Assembly (NCBI GenBank): GCA_030490835.1
Contig: CM059972.1
Span: 11,438,264 to 11,502,263 of the forward strand
DNA: 64,000 nucleotides
From: Annona cherimola
Taxonomy: Eukaryota; Streptophyta; Magnoliopsida; Magnoliales; Annonaceae
Direction of reading: 5' to 3'
The translations under genes and the position numbers were made by a program. Within the stretch, counting starts at the first letter, position 1, and each line of letters starts with the position of its first letter. The notes under the pieces were generated by a model. That model was not told the DNA's origin and did no database searches. It worked only from the letters and a program-made list of their open reading frames with translations. Shown one piece after another: positions 33,301-45,137 of this stretch.

Positions 33301-36176
33301 ATGAAAAAATTACTTTGATTGGAGGCTCAGGTGGTCCACATAAATAAAATCATGTTATGGTAAATATATCACGATCAAAATTGTTTAATAGTTATAAAGT
33401 GTTTTTGATTAATATGTTGTCATACATTCTAACTAGATAAATAATTTTAAATATCTGGATTGGATTTAATTCAATTTTCATATTAAAAAGTTGTGGGGTT
33501 ATGATTCAAAACAGTTCATATTAAAAAGTTGTCGGGTTATGATTCAAAACAGCCTGCTGGGTTCTAATAAGAGAATCTTGTTTTCATCATGAACTTTTAT
33601 GAGTGAAATAGAAAAAATAAATAAAAAGGGAAATTAATAAATTTTCATTGATGGCATGTTTAGATACTACAAAAACTTTTCACTTTCCATAATTACCCTA
33701 TTCTTTAATCATTTTTTCACATCTTATAATATAACTACCCTATTTTCAATCATTTCTATACAATTGCCTATACAATTGACCTGGTTATTTTAATTTTATT
33801 TTCTTTACTCCTCATTATTGCCCCTATTGTATTACATCGTTTTCTTCTAATTCAAAAATTTTTTATCCAAAAGTTTTATCACTTCCTAAACACACGGTGA
33901 ATCTTATTGATGAATTAGGATAAATGTATGTATAAAGATTCAAATGGGCCATCAAGCTAAATCAACTTTCCTGGTTCTTATTTATGTGTCATGTCTGTTG
34001 CAGAGATGCCTCTGGTTGCATATCCTAGGTCAATGTGCATTTCCCAAAACTTATACTTTTCTAGCCTAGTGGAGTATAGGACATGCATATGTTTTTTTCA
34101 GAAGTTCTCAAGATGGCCAAGAAATCTCTTCTACAGTCCCTTGATTTTTTATTCTGATATTTAATGCTCATTGAAGTCGACATTGCATCCTTATTTCATT
34201 CATGTTTGAAGTTTCTTCTTTTGGTAAGTCACTATTCATATAGATGGGACAAAATAAGTAACTTTATGCCGATCCATGTTTTCCCTATATGACTAGGCTA
34301 TATCCAATAGAGCAAAATCCTGTTTTTAGGCCACAGTTGACTGGGGGAAAAAAAGATTTATTTTGGTCTTCATGTTGCCCATGTTTCTTACTTGCGTATT
34401 AGAGCATGGTTATCTGTATACACTTGCTTAGATGCAGCAACTTGTCATAATGATGACCTAATTGCATTGTCGTGAGAAGGACTGGGTGTCTCACATTTTA
34501 TGACTGGCTTACAGGATAAAGGAGCTGAAGAGGCCAAAGCAGTAGTTGTTGCTTTAAAAAGTAAAGGAATATCTGCAATTGGGGCTGTGGGCTTTTGCTG
34601 GGGTGGTGAGATTTCCCCTGCTCATGCTTCTGTAGGATATGTTTGGACATTGCTAATCTGCGTGTACTGTAGATACCTCACAATTGTTAACAATGACTAG
34701 TATTCAACTTTTTCTATCCTTTTCTCAGCAAAGGTTGTCACGGAATTAGGAAAGCTCTCTCTCATTAATTCTGCAGTGCTTTGTCATCCTTCTTTTGTCA
34801 CCGTTGATGATATTAAAGGCAAGCCTCTTTTTTCTCAACACTTATTACCAGATCAATATTTGTTTTAATCTGTTAAATGGCATGCGTCTTCAGTCTGAGC
34901 ACTTCTGCTCATTGTTTGGAGATATGGACCATGAATTTGCCTTACAATACGGAGTCTTTAGTGTGTTGCTGTGGGACTGATGAAACAGCTGGCTGAAATG
35001 CCAGACCATGGAGTTTAGACAATGCATTGCTTTGGCATCCTGTTTGTACATCTAATAGTTGTTCTGAAACACTGATAAATTTCATTAAATTCCATGCGGT
35101 TGTTGGATCCTAATTGAATAGATAGATCTTATTTCTGTTTATTAACTCAATACCTTTTTTTTCTTTCAGAGGTTAAAGTTCCCATTGCCATACTTGGTGC
35201 TGAGGTTGATCATCTTTCTCCACCAGAGCTGGTGAAACAGTTTGAGGAGGTTTTATCTGCCAAATCTGAGGTAACGATAAACTCAGAATGGAAGGCCAAA
35301 AAGAACAACAGCATATTTTGGGTGAATTATAGATAGTATGGCTGAAAACCAACCAAAAACTCAAAACAACTCTAATTTGTTTATGCAAACAGCTGCAAGT
35401 AAAGATTTGTGGTTGAAAAGGACAAAGAACAGAAATTTTGAGAAACATCTTTTGTAAGTCAGTAGTGCTCCACAAATTGCTAAGAAAAAGTACGACACCA
35501 CCCAATGTAGCGCTTGTATTCTCCTATGCTTGCAGACTGGTGAAAGCGTGGCATGCTTATTAGAAGCCATGCAATATTAATCTATCTTCAGTCATGTTTC
35601 CCAATTGATGTATGCCCGATAGTCTGTTTAGGTCTGGGCTTAACCCTGATAGCGTTACTTGCCTTCAACGGGAGGAGGTGGAAACTACAAAATGGATGAA
35701 GCCATATTTTCCAGAAAAAGAGAAGGAAACAAAAAAAGGTTCTGGAGTGAGATGTACGTAGCCAATGCTTTCATTTTCTGGGGAAGAAGTTTTCATGGCT
35801 TGAACTCTTTCCATCAAAGACACCAGTGAAGAACCTTACTTTCATTCCAAGCGATGCCCTCTATTCCCCAGAAGATAAGCATGTTTGGAAATAGCCATTG
35901 TCATGTGCTACCTCTTATTGCGATGGTTCTTGTGTGTTTCACATGTGTACGGCCACAATACCATTGTGCTATCAATTTCCGATGTTATATTTGCATGATT
36001 TCTGTCATTGCTGAGAGGTTCATGCGTATCTGCAGGTGAATTACTTTGTGAAGATCTTCCCCGGAGTGTCCCATGGATGGACTGTGAGGTACAATGTGGG
36101 CGATGAAACAGTTGTGAAGAAGGCGGAAGAAGCTCATCAAGACATGTTGGGCTGGTTCACTAAGTATTGCAAGTAA
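30353..36176 (+). CDS. Dienelactone hydrolase family protein, copy 1
   Basis: A cytosolic-type alpha/beta hydrolase of the plant dienelactone-hydrolase-like family (often labelled endo-1,3;1,4-beta-D-glucanase-like); its natural substrate is not established. Seven exons give 239 aa: 30353-30500, 31525-31546 (22-nt micro-exon), 33113-33239, 34515-34605, 34729-34818, 35170-35270, 36036-36176. The catalytic triad is C127 (GFCWG), D173 (GAEVDHLSPPE) and H206 (SHGWTVRY). The start MASSQCCENPP is shared by all three copies; an upstream in-frame Met at 30335 is not shared. No signal peptide or membrane segment is seen. Intron 5 uses a GC donor (AAAG|GCAAGC). Intron 2 holds a 337-bp tandem duplication and intron 3 a MITE. 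The frame is intact, so it is probably functional. Confidence 0.93.
31621..32278. repeat. 337-bp tandem duplication in intron 2 of hydrolase copy 1
   Basis: Units begin 'gttctctattttgttaggtt' at 31621 and 31958 and are nearly identical. Hydrolase copy 3 has a single diverged counterpart (about 62226-62550) and copy 2 lacks it, so the doubling is specific to copy 1 and recent. Confidence 0.92.
33651..33896 (+). repeat. Tourist-like MITE in intron 3 of hydrolase copy 1
   Basis: Begins GGCATGTTTAGATAC and ends CCTAAACACACGG, with the family blocks 'aaaacttttcactttcc' and 'tttatccaaaagttttat'. Absent from the corresponding introns of copies 2 and 3. Confidence 0.6.
34819..35169 (+). other. GC-AG intron 5 of hydrolase copy 1
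   Basis: The donor reads AAAG|GCAAGC and the acceptor TTTCAG|AGG. Only this boundary keeps the family sequence DDIKEVKVPIA in frame. The same GC donor is present in copy 2 (45069). Confidence 0.85.
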
Positions 36177-36597
36177 GAGGAGGTACTTTTGCCTTGCCTG
36201 CTTCATTGTCGATTAGGAGCATCATCTAATAAGTGATTAGAGCATCATCTAATAATAGGATTTTGGATTGGATATTACTGGTGAGACTTGAGTGATTTAG
36301 AGTTTATGAGTTTATCTTGTCTTAAATATATTTTTTTAAATAGAGTTCAATATATTAGTTACACGATGCTATTGGTTTTTTTTTTTTTTTTTCCTTCCCT
36401 ACTATACGCTAACCATTAAACAATGCAACTGACCATCCAACGCGCCCCTTAAGTTGGGTGGTGGTCCCTTATCTCTCAAATGATTTTGATAACTGCAGTA
36501 TCCTGTTTTAACCGTGGTAAAGCATTTCTAAATGGCCTTCCAAATTTTAGTGACTTGCCGCGGCTTGTTTCATGGGCGGATAAACGTTGGCGAAAGA
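36177..36597. other. 3' flank of hydrolase copy 1
   Basis: Expected 3' UTR and flank. Blocks 'gttacacgatgctattg' and 'taaacaatgcaa' recur downstream of copy 2 (about 47060-47120) and at 49869-49930, defining the 3' part of the duplicated unit. A poly(T) run lies near 36378. Confidence 0.5.
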
Positions 36598-37462
36598 CGG
36601 GTGTACATTTGCGGAGATCACGTGTAAATAGGGATGGTTTTAACCTAAATTCCACTGACCCAATTTATAATAAGGTTAGGTTAGGCATTTTAAAAAAATA
36701 AATTATATATTCTGATTTAAACCAACCCGATTTCAAAGTGGGTTGATTTGGGCGAGATGATTGTCAAATCAGCCCGACATGATTTCATTTAATAGTGTGC
36801 AATATACGAAATTATTAATAAATAATTTTACATTATCACAAAATACATAGGAATTGATTAAATATTATTACTTTGAAATAAGATTATTTAGCAATTATAT
36901 TATTGTATAAGTTATAAATTGAAGAGTATTTTTATAAAAATTATTAATTTTTATTCTTGTGTATGAATTTATATTTTAAAATAGATTTAATTAAGCAAAA
37001 TATTTTTAAATATTATGGGTGTGTTTGTTAATAAGTAAAAGTTAAGTTAAAACTTTTCAATCTAAAACTTTTCATTCTCCACAACTACCCTATTTTTTAA
37101 TCATTTATTCACATTTTTCTATATAATTATCCTACTTTTCAATCATTTTTACACAACTACCAACACAACTAACCTATCTATTTCAACTTTATCCTATTTA
37201 TTCATCATCATTACCCCTATCATATCACATCATTTGACAACTTCTATTCTTTACAACTTTTCATCAAAAATTTTATCCATTCCCAAACACACCTTATATA
37301 TTTATTTACTTTTTTAACCCAAATTGAACCAATTTTTATAAAATTAAGATAGAGTTGGGTTAACTTGTAAAAAATAGAATTGAAAGTAGGATTGGGTTGA
37401 AATTTTATAAGTTGGGTTGTGTTTACCTCATCCTAAGTCAACACGGCTTGATTACACCCTAG
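36598..37462. mobile_element. Degenerate hAT-like element with nested MITE
   Basis: The left end GGGTGTACATTTGCGGAG and the reverse-complemented right end GGGTGTAATCAAGCCGTG align, continuing into 'tagggatggttttaacc' and 'taggatgaggtaaac'. It interrupts the 3' flank of hydrolase copy 1, whose homology to the copy 2 flank resumes near 37476. No target duplication recognised. Confidence 0.45.
37017..37293 (+). repeat. Tourist-like MITE
   Basis: Starts GGGTGTGTTTGTTAATAAG and ends CCCAAACACACC, with the full set of family blocks. Nested in the element at 36598-37462. Confidence 0.75.
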
Positions 37463-38243
37463 TTCAGATATTAGTGTACCCGGGGACCGAATGACATTGG
37501 CAACAAGAAAAATGCGTAACAAGGCTAACATTCAGGGATGACTTTGGCACCTAATGTGTTTTTGCCTAGGTAAAACCAATGCTTTTTTGACCTAGTATAA
37601 TAATATGTCAAAAATCTTGATCCGAATTTAAAAATAGAGGTGGGGTGGTTCAATCACGTCTCGACCCGTCACAAATATATTAATTTATTAAAAATTATAA
37701 GTTTATGTTTAAATTTTATTATTATTTTCTTTGAAAATTGTCATATTTTTTATAGTTAATTATATCAACAACAGAAGAATTAATTTATCTAAAAAATAAT
37801 ATAAGAATTAATGAGAGAAATTTGCACATATATATATATATGTAACTCTTACGTATTATTGTATATTAACTTATTTTAATAAATTTATACTATGGGTCTG
37901 TTTGGTAAATGCAAAAACTTTAACCGAAGTGTAAAACTTATCAACCCGGATAATAAAATCTAAAAATTGTCGTTTCATGTTTCAAACCGAGCTAATACGT
38001 ACGTCACAGACGCCTAACTCACCGCAGCATGCAACACCGAGTGGCGTTGGTAGTCCAACATCTCAATAGGAATTTGAAACTCGTTCAAAAATATGAATTA
38101 TTGTTATTTTTAGAAAATCAAACCATAAATTAAGTTTAAAATATAAATTTAATCGTTGAAAATGAAAATAATAAAAATCTGATTATATTAATTGATAAAA
38201 TGAAACGGTAGAATTTCAAATGTCTGGTAAAAATTTTAATATA
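37463..38243. other. Intergenic DNA with a hydrolase-unit 3' module
   Basis: 37476-37540 ('cggggaccgaatgacattgg', 'taacaaggctaaca') matches 47393-47460 and 51460-51515. The rest is A/T-rich without gene features; 37620-37870 looks like an eroded element with 'cgacccgtcac' near one end. Confidence 0.4.
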
Positions 38244-38534
38244 TGGTGTATTTGGTTGGGGGTAAAATTCTTGATGAAAAGTTTTTGAAGTAGAAGTTGT
38301 CAAATTGATAGAAAACGATGTGACATAATAAGAGTAATGATGATAAGTAAATATAATAAAGTTAAAATAAATAGATTAGTTGTATAGATAGTTGTGTAGA
38401 AATAATTGAAAAGTATAGTAGTTTCTATAGGAAAATGTGAAAAAATAATTAAAAAATAGAGTAATTCTGGAAAGCGAAAAGTTTTGGATTGAAAAATTTT
38501 AGTTGAAATTTTTTTACCTCAACCAAGCACACCC
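38244..38534 (-). repeat. Tourist-like MITE, inverted copy
   Basis: Begins GGTGTATTTGGTTGGGGG and ends CAACCAAGCACACCC, an inverted terminal repeat with the family interior in reverse orientation. Confidence 0.7.
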
Positions 38535-38537
38535 ATA

Positions 38538-39022
38538 AATAGCTCGTATAATATAATTATATAATCAAAAGCATTGTTTATATTTAATTTAACTAGATAA
38601 GTGTAAAGAAGTTTTAAAATATTATTAAAATCATGAAATTTTATTTTTATACAATAAAAAGTTATTCTTTATAATTTTGCTTGTTCAATATCATTTTAAC
38701 TTTTGATTTATTTGAATTTTATTATTAACGGTCAAAATAACACTTTAAATTTAATGCACGGAGTGTTTTTTTAAAAATCAATAGCTCGTATAATATAATT
38801 TATATAATCTGAAGCATCATTTATATTTAATTTAACTAGATAAGTGCAAAGAAGTTTTAAAATATTATTAAAATCATGAAATTTTATTTTTATACAATAA
38901 AAAGTTATTCTTTATAATTTTTGTTTGTTCAATATCATTTTAACTTCTGATTTATATGAATTTTATTATTAACGGTCAAAATAACACTTTAAATTTAATG
39001 AACGGTGTGACATTTAAAAATC
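38538..39022. repeat. 242-bp tandem duplication
   Basis: Units begin 'aatagctcgtataatataat' at 38538 and 38780 and are highly similar throughout. The array starts immediately after the MITE end at 38534. Confidence 0.92.
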
Positions 39023-39180
39023 AACTTACAAACATAATTTTTAGAAGAATTCACGTTAAGTTTTTACTAAGGAGTTGCCTTTGAAGCCTTTAGTTAAGTG
39101 TGGGCGTATTTAATGCCTTGGTCAGCAAACTTTTGAGTTGTGTTCGGCAAAAGTTGTCACCAAGTTTTTATATAATACAA

Positions 39181-39620
39181 ACACGCCCTATATGCCAAAA
39201 GACGTCCGAAATCAGTAGATCTTCCTTCGCTCCGATATGGGAATGGGTTCATTGGATAACATTTGTTTAGCATTGTCAGCTGACGTTAGCGATGACCTCA
39301 GCTGATGTTTTCTTCTTTGCGGCGAGCAATGCTGCCACGCGCGAACTAAGCCGGCCGTTCACACTGCATGCCCACAGCAGCTGAATCTCCACCGTGAAAT
39401 CACAGCCAGTAAAACGATCGGGACCGTCCATCTTCTTCATCTGCTTGCGTTGGAGTGTTGGACTGCCTACCAGACCTTGAATCTTGGTGGGTGTTTGCGT
39501 GTACAAAAGTCTTGCTACTGAATCGGTAACGATCGGGGAGAGAGGACAAATAGTTCCGATACCGGATACTACTATACGAATTTGTATTCATCGATGGCAA
39601 CAAATGCAAGTTTTTATTTA
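39181..39620. repeat. Upstream module of the hydrolase units
   Basis: GC-richer segment similar to 56380-56710: shared blocks include 'gctgacgt', 'gatgccacgcgcgaac', 'aagccggccgtt', 'agtaaaacgatcggga' and 'caccagaccttga' (with small differences). A minus-strand frame (QMKKMDGPDRFT...NGRLSSRVA) is partly conserved in the other copy, but small indels argue against a real protein. Confidence 0.6.
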
Positions 39621-39944
39621 TTACTAGGTATATGATGGAGCGAGGATGATATATAATTCAATTAATTTTGGTGATCCACTTTTGGAATGTTGTGTGTTTG
39701 ATAATATGAGAAAAAATGATGAAAAGTTTTTTTTGGGTCAGTATTACAATATTACGTTTCACCTTAACTCGTATTATAAATCGTCCAAGAATCTGCCCAT
39801 GCTAACTTATCTCATCTACACATAAGTCCAATTACAATTTCTGATATTGTTTATAAGAGTGGCCAAACACTCCTTACTTAGAGACAAACGCTATGCAAAA
39901 ACTCCCTCGCCAACAGCACACAGCTGGAGCTAATCCCTCTCTAG

Positions 39945-40122
39945 TAGTGTTTTGAAAACTGGACCGAACCGGACGGTCGGATCGTGAACCGGTCACGTCC
40001 CGGTTCGTTACTGTTACCGGTCCAACCGCGGTTCGACCACCGGTTCGATCCGGTTGAACTGGAAAAATCGGGAACCGGCCACACAAACCGGTTCAGTGAC
40101 TAGTCCGGTTTTAAAAACATTA
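39945..40122. mobile_element. 178-bp hAT MITE rich in CCGGTT
   Basis: The left end TAGTGTTTTGAAAACTGGAC and the reverse-complemented right end TAATGTTTTTAAAACCGGAC form the terminal repeat. A perfect 8-bp duplication CTCTCTAG flanks it (39937-39944, 40123-40130). The interior is a series of GAACCGG/CCGGTTC motifs. Confidence 0.9.
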
Positions 40123-40129
40123 CTCTCTA

Positions 40130-40624
40130 GTAGCACTTATCCTTGTTTTGCATGTTAAAAGTTAATATGGGAAAAAGTTATGAAAATGATGTGATAACAT
40201 ATGAGTAATAATTAAGATTAAAAGATAATTGCATAAAAGAATATATAAAAATAATTGAAAATTAAGATATTTGTATAAAAATATGTAAAAATGATGGAAA
40301 ATTAAAATAATTGTATATAAAATGGGTGGAAAAGTTATTTGAAAATATGTTTTTGTGTTTACAAAACATATCCATGTTTTAAATATTTGTTTAGTAAACT
40401 AGAAAATGTGGAAAAACAAGCTAACGAAAAAGTTTTTGAAATAGATATGATAATGATGAGGAGGACACGGATAAAGATGTCAAAAATATTATTAAATAGT
40501 ATGATTATATAAAAAAATATGTGAGAAACATGTATTTTTTTGTCAAATGACACCCATTGTGTACCTTACGAATGGTCAAAACTTCAGGATAGTCTAAATT
40601 GAATACAAATCATTTTAATGATTA
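40130..40624. other. A/T-rich repeat debris
   Basis: Sequence of the 'gataaaaataattgaaaatt' type also found at 58950-59300; it resembles an eroded inverted-repeat element. No gene seen. Confidence 0.35.
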
Positions 40625-40855
40625 TGAAGTGTTTATTAATACCTAAAACTTTTCAATTTAAAGTTTTTAACTCTCTACAAATTACCTTATTTTTAAATTA
40701 TTTCTTCACTTATTCATATATAACTACTATATATATATTTTTATTTCTACATAATTACTCGTATACCTAACTTATTTATTTTAACTTTATTCTTTTTACT
40801 TTTTATTATTACACGTATTTCATTAAAAGATTTATTACATTCCAAACATACATTA
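40625..40855 (+). repeat. Tourist-like MITE, eroded
   Basis: Begins GTGTTTATTAATACC and ends CATTCCAAACATAC, with 'aaaacttttcaatttaaag' and 'ttattttaactttattc' inside. Confidence 0.5.
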
Positions 40856-41242
40856 TATTTAGCAACTTAGTTATAAGGTTGTATTCAACGACCTTACATA
40901 ACTATATTAATTATAATTTTATTTGTGTTTAGTATTTGATAAAATTTTTAAATAAAAAGTTTTATATAAGTAACGTAACGTAGGAGAAGTGATCTAATAT
41001 AATATGGGGTAAAAATAGATAATATAGTTGTATAAGGAGTTATCAAAAATGATTAAAAAATAAAATAATTATACAGAATATAAAGAAACGAATAGAAAGT
41101 GAAGAGTAAAAAAAAAAAAAAAAATTATCGAAAAGCTTTGCACGAACAAATTTCATTGAATCTTAAACACCCTCTGAGACCAGTGACGGACATGTGTCCG
41201 ATAAGCAATCCACTTGCGGACTCTAGTAAGTACTAACGTAGC
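40856..41242. promoter_or_regulatory. 5' flank of hydrolase copy 2
   Basis: Up to about 41165 it is A/T-rich repeat similar to 60100-60350 (both contain 'gcaactcagtt'/'gcaacttagtt' and 'aacgtcctcacataa'-like blocks). From 41170 it is close to the promoter of copy 3. Confidence 0.45.
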
Positions 41243-41249
41243 TATAAAA
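41243..41249 (+). promoter_or_regulatory. TATA box of hydrolase copy 2
   Basis: TATAAAA in the context GCTATAAAAAATTCGCC, 89 bp before the ATG. The same context is found at 60737 in copy 3 while the surrounding intergenic DNA has diverged. Confidence 0.7.
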
Positions 41250-41331
41250 AATTCGCCTCCCCCTTTTCAGTCCCCACCCACGCTTCTGCTCATCTGTCGC
41301 TGGCTACTGCGGAGCCAGAGAGCAATCCGAA

Positions 41332-41911
41332 ATGGCGAGCTCCCAGTGCTGCGAAAATCCTCCCGACTTGAGCTCCACCAGTGGCCAGGGCTCCGTAGGG
41401 GAAATCGCCGGACTCAAGTCCTACATCAACTGTCCGTCGGATTCCAAGCACGCCGTTCTTCTCGTTTCCGATGTTTTCGGTAAACACTCATTCATTCTCT
41501 AAAACTCAATGCTGTTTCTGTGTTTAAAATTTATTCATCATGTGGAGTTTGTTTGAGTGTTCGATGTTTCGTGTGAATTCGACCTTAGGATGTTCTGAAT
41601 TATGATTTTGGCTCGGTTGATTTTTTCGTCGTTGATTCATTTCCATGTGGGTATTGCTTCGTTTCAGTTCATTTTACTGTCGATGATGGAATCGCTGATG
41701 GCCTTTTTTTCTTCGCGTGGATAATATTCTTCCAAATGTTATATACATTTCTTCATCTGTCTGAGTGTGTCGTTATTTTGTTGATTGTGGAAATATCGGA
41801 TTTTTTTCACTTATACTTTCACTATTGAAATGAGAAAGTGGGTTATGATTTCCTATAGTTCTTATTCCTTCTTTTCTTAAGATTTGTGCTCTTGTTACGA
41901 TTACAACACCA

Positions 41912-41982
<71 letters not shown>

Positions 41983-44900
41983 TTTGGGCCCCGGTTTTGC
42001 TTGGGTAAGTGGAAAGATTATTTGCTTCCAGGAGAGTTGGGACACTGTTCTTGTCCCTGTTTGTGTGGCGGCTTTGGTGATCACTTGTATGATAATGCTG
42101 ATGGACTACATATACTCAATCTCATGACAAGTAGACAATCATAGCTTAGAATATTAAGGACGAGTAACAAAAGTATACTTTAAATCACAATTTTAATAAA
42201 ATTTTAATTGAAAAAAATCCAAAGCAATCAGTTGGCCTGATATACTGAATTTCAACAAATTTTCCAATCTGCATGTGTGCTTCACTCGGGAAGGATTGAT
42301 TTTACTTGTATATGCATGTATGAGTTGTTATTATTATTATTGTTGGTGGTGGTGGTGGTGGTGGTGGTGGTGGTGGTGGTGGTTGTATATCAAGGCCATA
42401 AATTAAACTACTGTCATCTTTGCCACTAATGGCTTCCATTTATTGATTTGCAGGGTTTGAAGCACCTAATTTGAGGTATTTCTACTCTTCTATACGTTCT
42501 AGTCTCATTTGGGCGTGTTTGGTGAACTTAAAAAAAAAAAAAATCCATAAATTTTTTTAGACAATTTTCTTACTTTTCAATTCTTTCTACACATCTTTCC
42601 TTACAACTTCCCTACTTTTGAATCATTTCTACACATTTTTTCATACAACTACTCTTTATTCTCATTGAATTGCATCGCTTCTTTTTCTACATTTTCTGCA
42701 GTCAAGCTTATCTTTTCTGTCAATAATCTTTTTTTTTCCACAGTCAGAGCCTTTTTTTTAGCACCCAACGCCTTTTACACAATTCTTATTCTTTTTTATC
42801 TTTGTTTTATTCCTCTGTCGTCTTTATCCTATTATCTTACCAGCATAATTTCACATCCTACTAAGACTATTTATTTCTATTATCTATAAATCACAACATT
42901 GTCACCTCCTAGAGATTTTTGAAGTTGATATTAACTAGTTGAGATATTCAGAATTTGTGTGATCAAATCTGGTTATCTGGGATAAGTTACAATGAAGATG
43001 AAGGCAGAAAATTATGCATGGCCTTTTCACATGTGCTGCTTTGAAAGGAAAGCCATCCATGCATGCGTAACCATCTTCCTTTTGTAATTTGATAACTCAC
43101 ACTCACAGTTTGTTTCCTTTGGAAGGGGAGACCTTCATGTGTGGTACTGGTTGCCCAGCCTTTCCTCTGGGCCCAGTGATTCTTTCAATCCCTTTTAGGA
43201 ATCCATGGTCTAATGTCGGTAACTTCTGAATTTTTGGACTTCCTCCGCTCTCTACTAAATTATGCAAGGATCTAACATAAATTGCACTCTTAAAAGTCCC
43301 TGGTGGACCCAATGAATGATAGCTAAGAATGATATACCTCAGCCTCCCTTATCCATCCGCAAAGTAATGCTTTCTTCTATTTTACAGGAAGCTTGCAGAC
43401 AAAGTCGCAACTGCAGGGTTCTGTGCAGTTGTTCCTGACTTCATGCATGGGGATCCATATGATCCTAGTAATACCAGTAGACCACTGATGGAGTGGTTAA
43501 AAGATCATGGAGTGGTTTGTTTCGTTCCATTTTGCATTTTTTTCCCCAAAGCTACTGATGGTTTTTGCATCTTCGTGTCACTCGATGACTTCCATGACTT
43601 GTTTTGACTAGGAATTGCTTATTTATGCAAAAGAAAAAGAAGGGCACGTGAGCTTCATTACACATGGTTATTAGAGTATTGCATCTGTTAATTTAATTAA
43701 GAAATCATCCACAAATAGACATTTTCCTGTCGAAATGCACATATGGATGAATTATTAAGCTAGTTGGCTAAGTGCTCATCACATAAATTAACATTTTGCA
43801 CCCTTTACATGATTGATCGAGAATTATTTATACTTGCACCAATTCTGACAAACTCACTCCCTGTGCCTCATCTGAGTTCATTGAACAGTCACGGTGACAC
43901 GTCATTGTTCAGCCAGCTAGGATTATTGAAGAGAGAGAAAAAAAAATTTAGAATTGTTACTTTAATCTTCCACCAACTTTTAATCTAATTGCTAGCTATG
44001 AGCGCATTGTTTAGAATTGAAAATTCAGGAGCGTCTGACATGCCGCAACTTTCTTCTCATTCATTGATTGAGTTACTTGGAGCATAGGTTGATGAGCTGG
44101 GCAGATCAGTTTTTGTAATATTGATAATGCCTATTTATTTGTAGCCCAAAAAAGATAATATCACTTTGGGTCATGTTTCAAAACAGTTGGCTGTTTTGAA
44201 TCATAACCCAATAACCTTTTAATTTTTTGATAATTTTATATCACCGTCAAAATTATTTACAATTACATGTTGTCATACATTCTGACTAAATAAATAATTT
44301 TGAATTTCTGGATTGGATAAAGGGTCAGCATATTCATCAGCATAAAGGGTCTTTGATTTCCTCCCCCCCCCCCCCCCCCCCCCCGCCCCCACTGATATTC
44401 AATGCTTATTGAAGGTGTCATCCTTCTTCCATTCATGTTTTAAAGTTTCTTCTGCGCATCCTTCAATTGAAGAGACGAAAACTTTATGCTGATCAATTTG
44501 CGTCACACTTTGGGTGAAATCTTCTCCCTATATTACTAGGCTATTTCCAACAAAACAAAAAACCATTCTGACGTGGAGCTGGTTGGGAAAATTTTATTTT
44601 TTGATCTTAGTGCATTGTGTCACCCATGTTTCTTACTTTGTGTATTCGAGCATGGTTATCTGTCCTTGCAGCTTAGATGCAGCAACTTGTCATTACGATG
44701 ACCTAATTGCACTGTCATGAGAATGACTGGCCATCTCACATTTTAGGACCCGCTTACAGGATAAGGGAACTGAAGAGGCCAAAGCAGTTGTTGCTGCTTT
44801 AAAAAGTAAAGGAATATCTGCAATTGGGGCAGTGGGCTTTTGCTGGGGTGGTGAGATTTCCCCTTCTCATGTTTCTGTAGCATACGTTGGGACATCACCG

Positions 44901-45101
44901 TGCTGTGTTGTTATACTGTAGATACCTAACAATTGTTAAGAATGGCTAATATTCAACTTTTTTCTATCCTTCTCTCAGCAAAGGTTGTCGTGGAATTAGG
45001 AAAGCTCTCTCTCATTAACTCTGCAGTGCTGTGTCATCCTTCTCTCGTCACTGTTGAGGATATTAAAGGCAAGCCTCTATTTTCCTAACATAACCAGATT
45101 A

Positions 45102-45137
<36 letters not shown>

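Noticed and set aside
41214..41483. Alternative frame over exon 1 of hydrolase copy 2
   Set aside because: Out of frame with the conserved MASSQCCENPP start and not spliceable to family exons.
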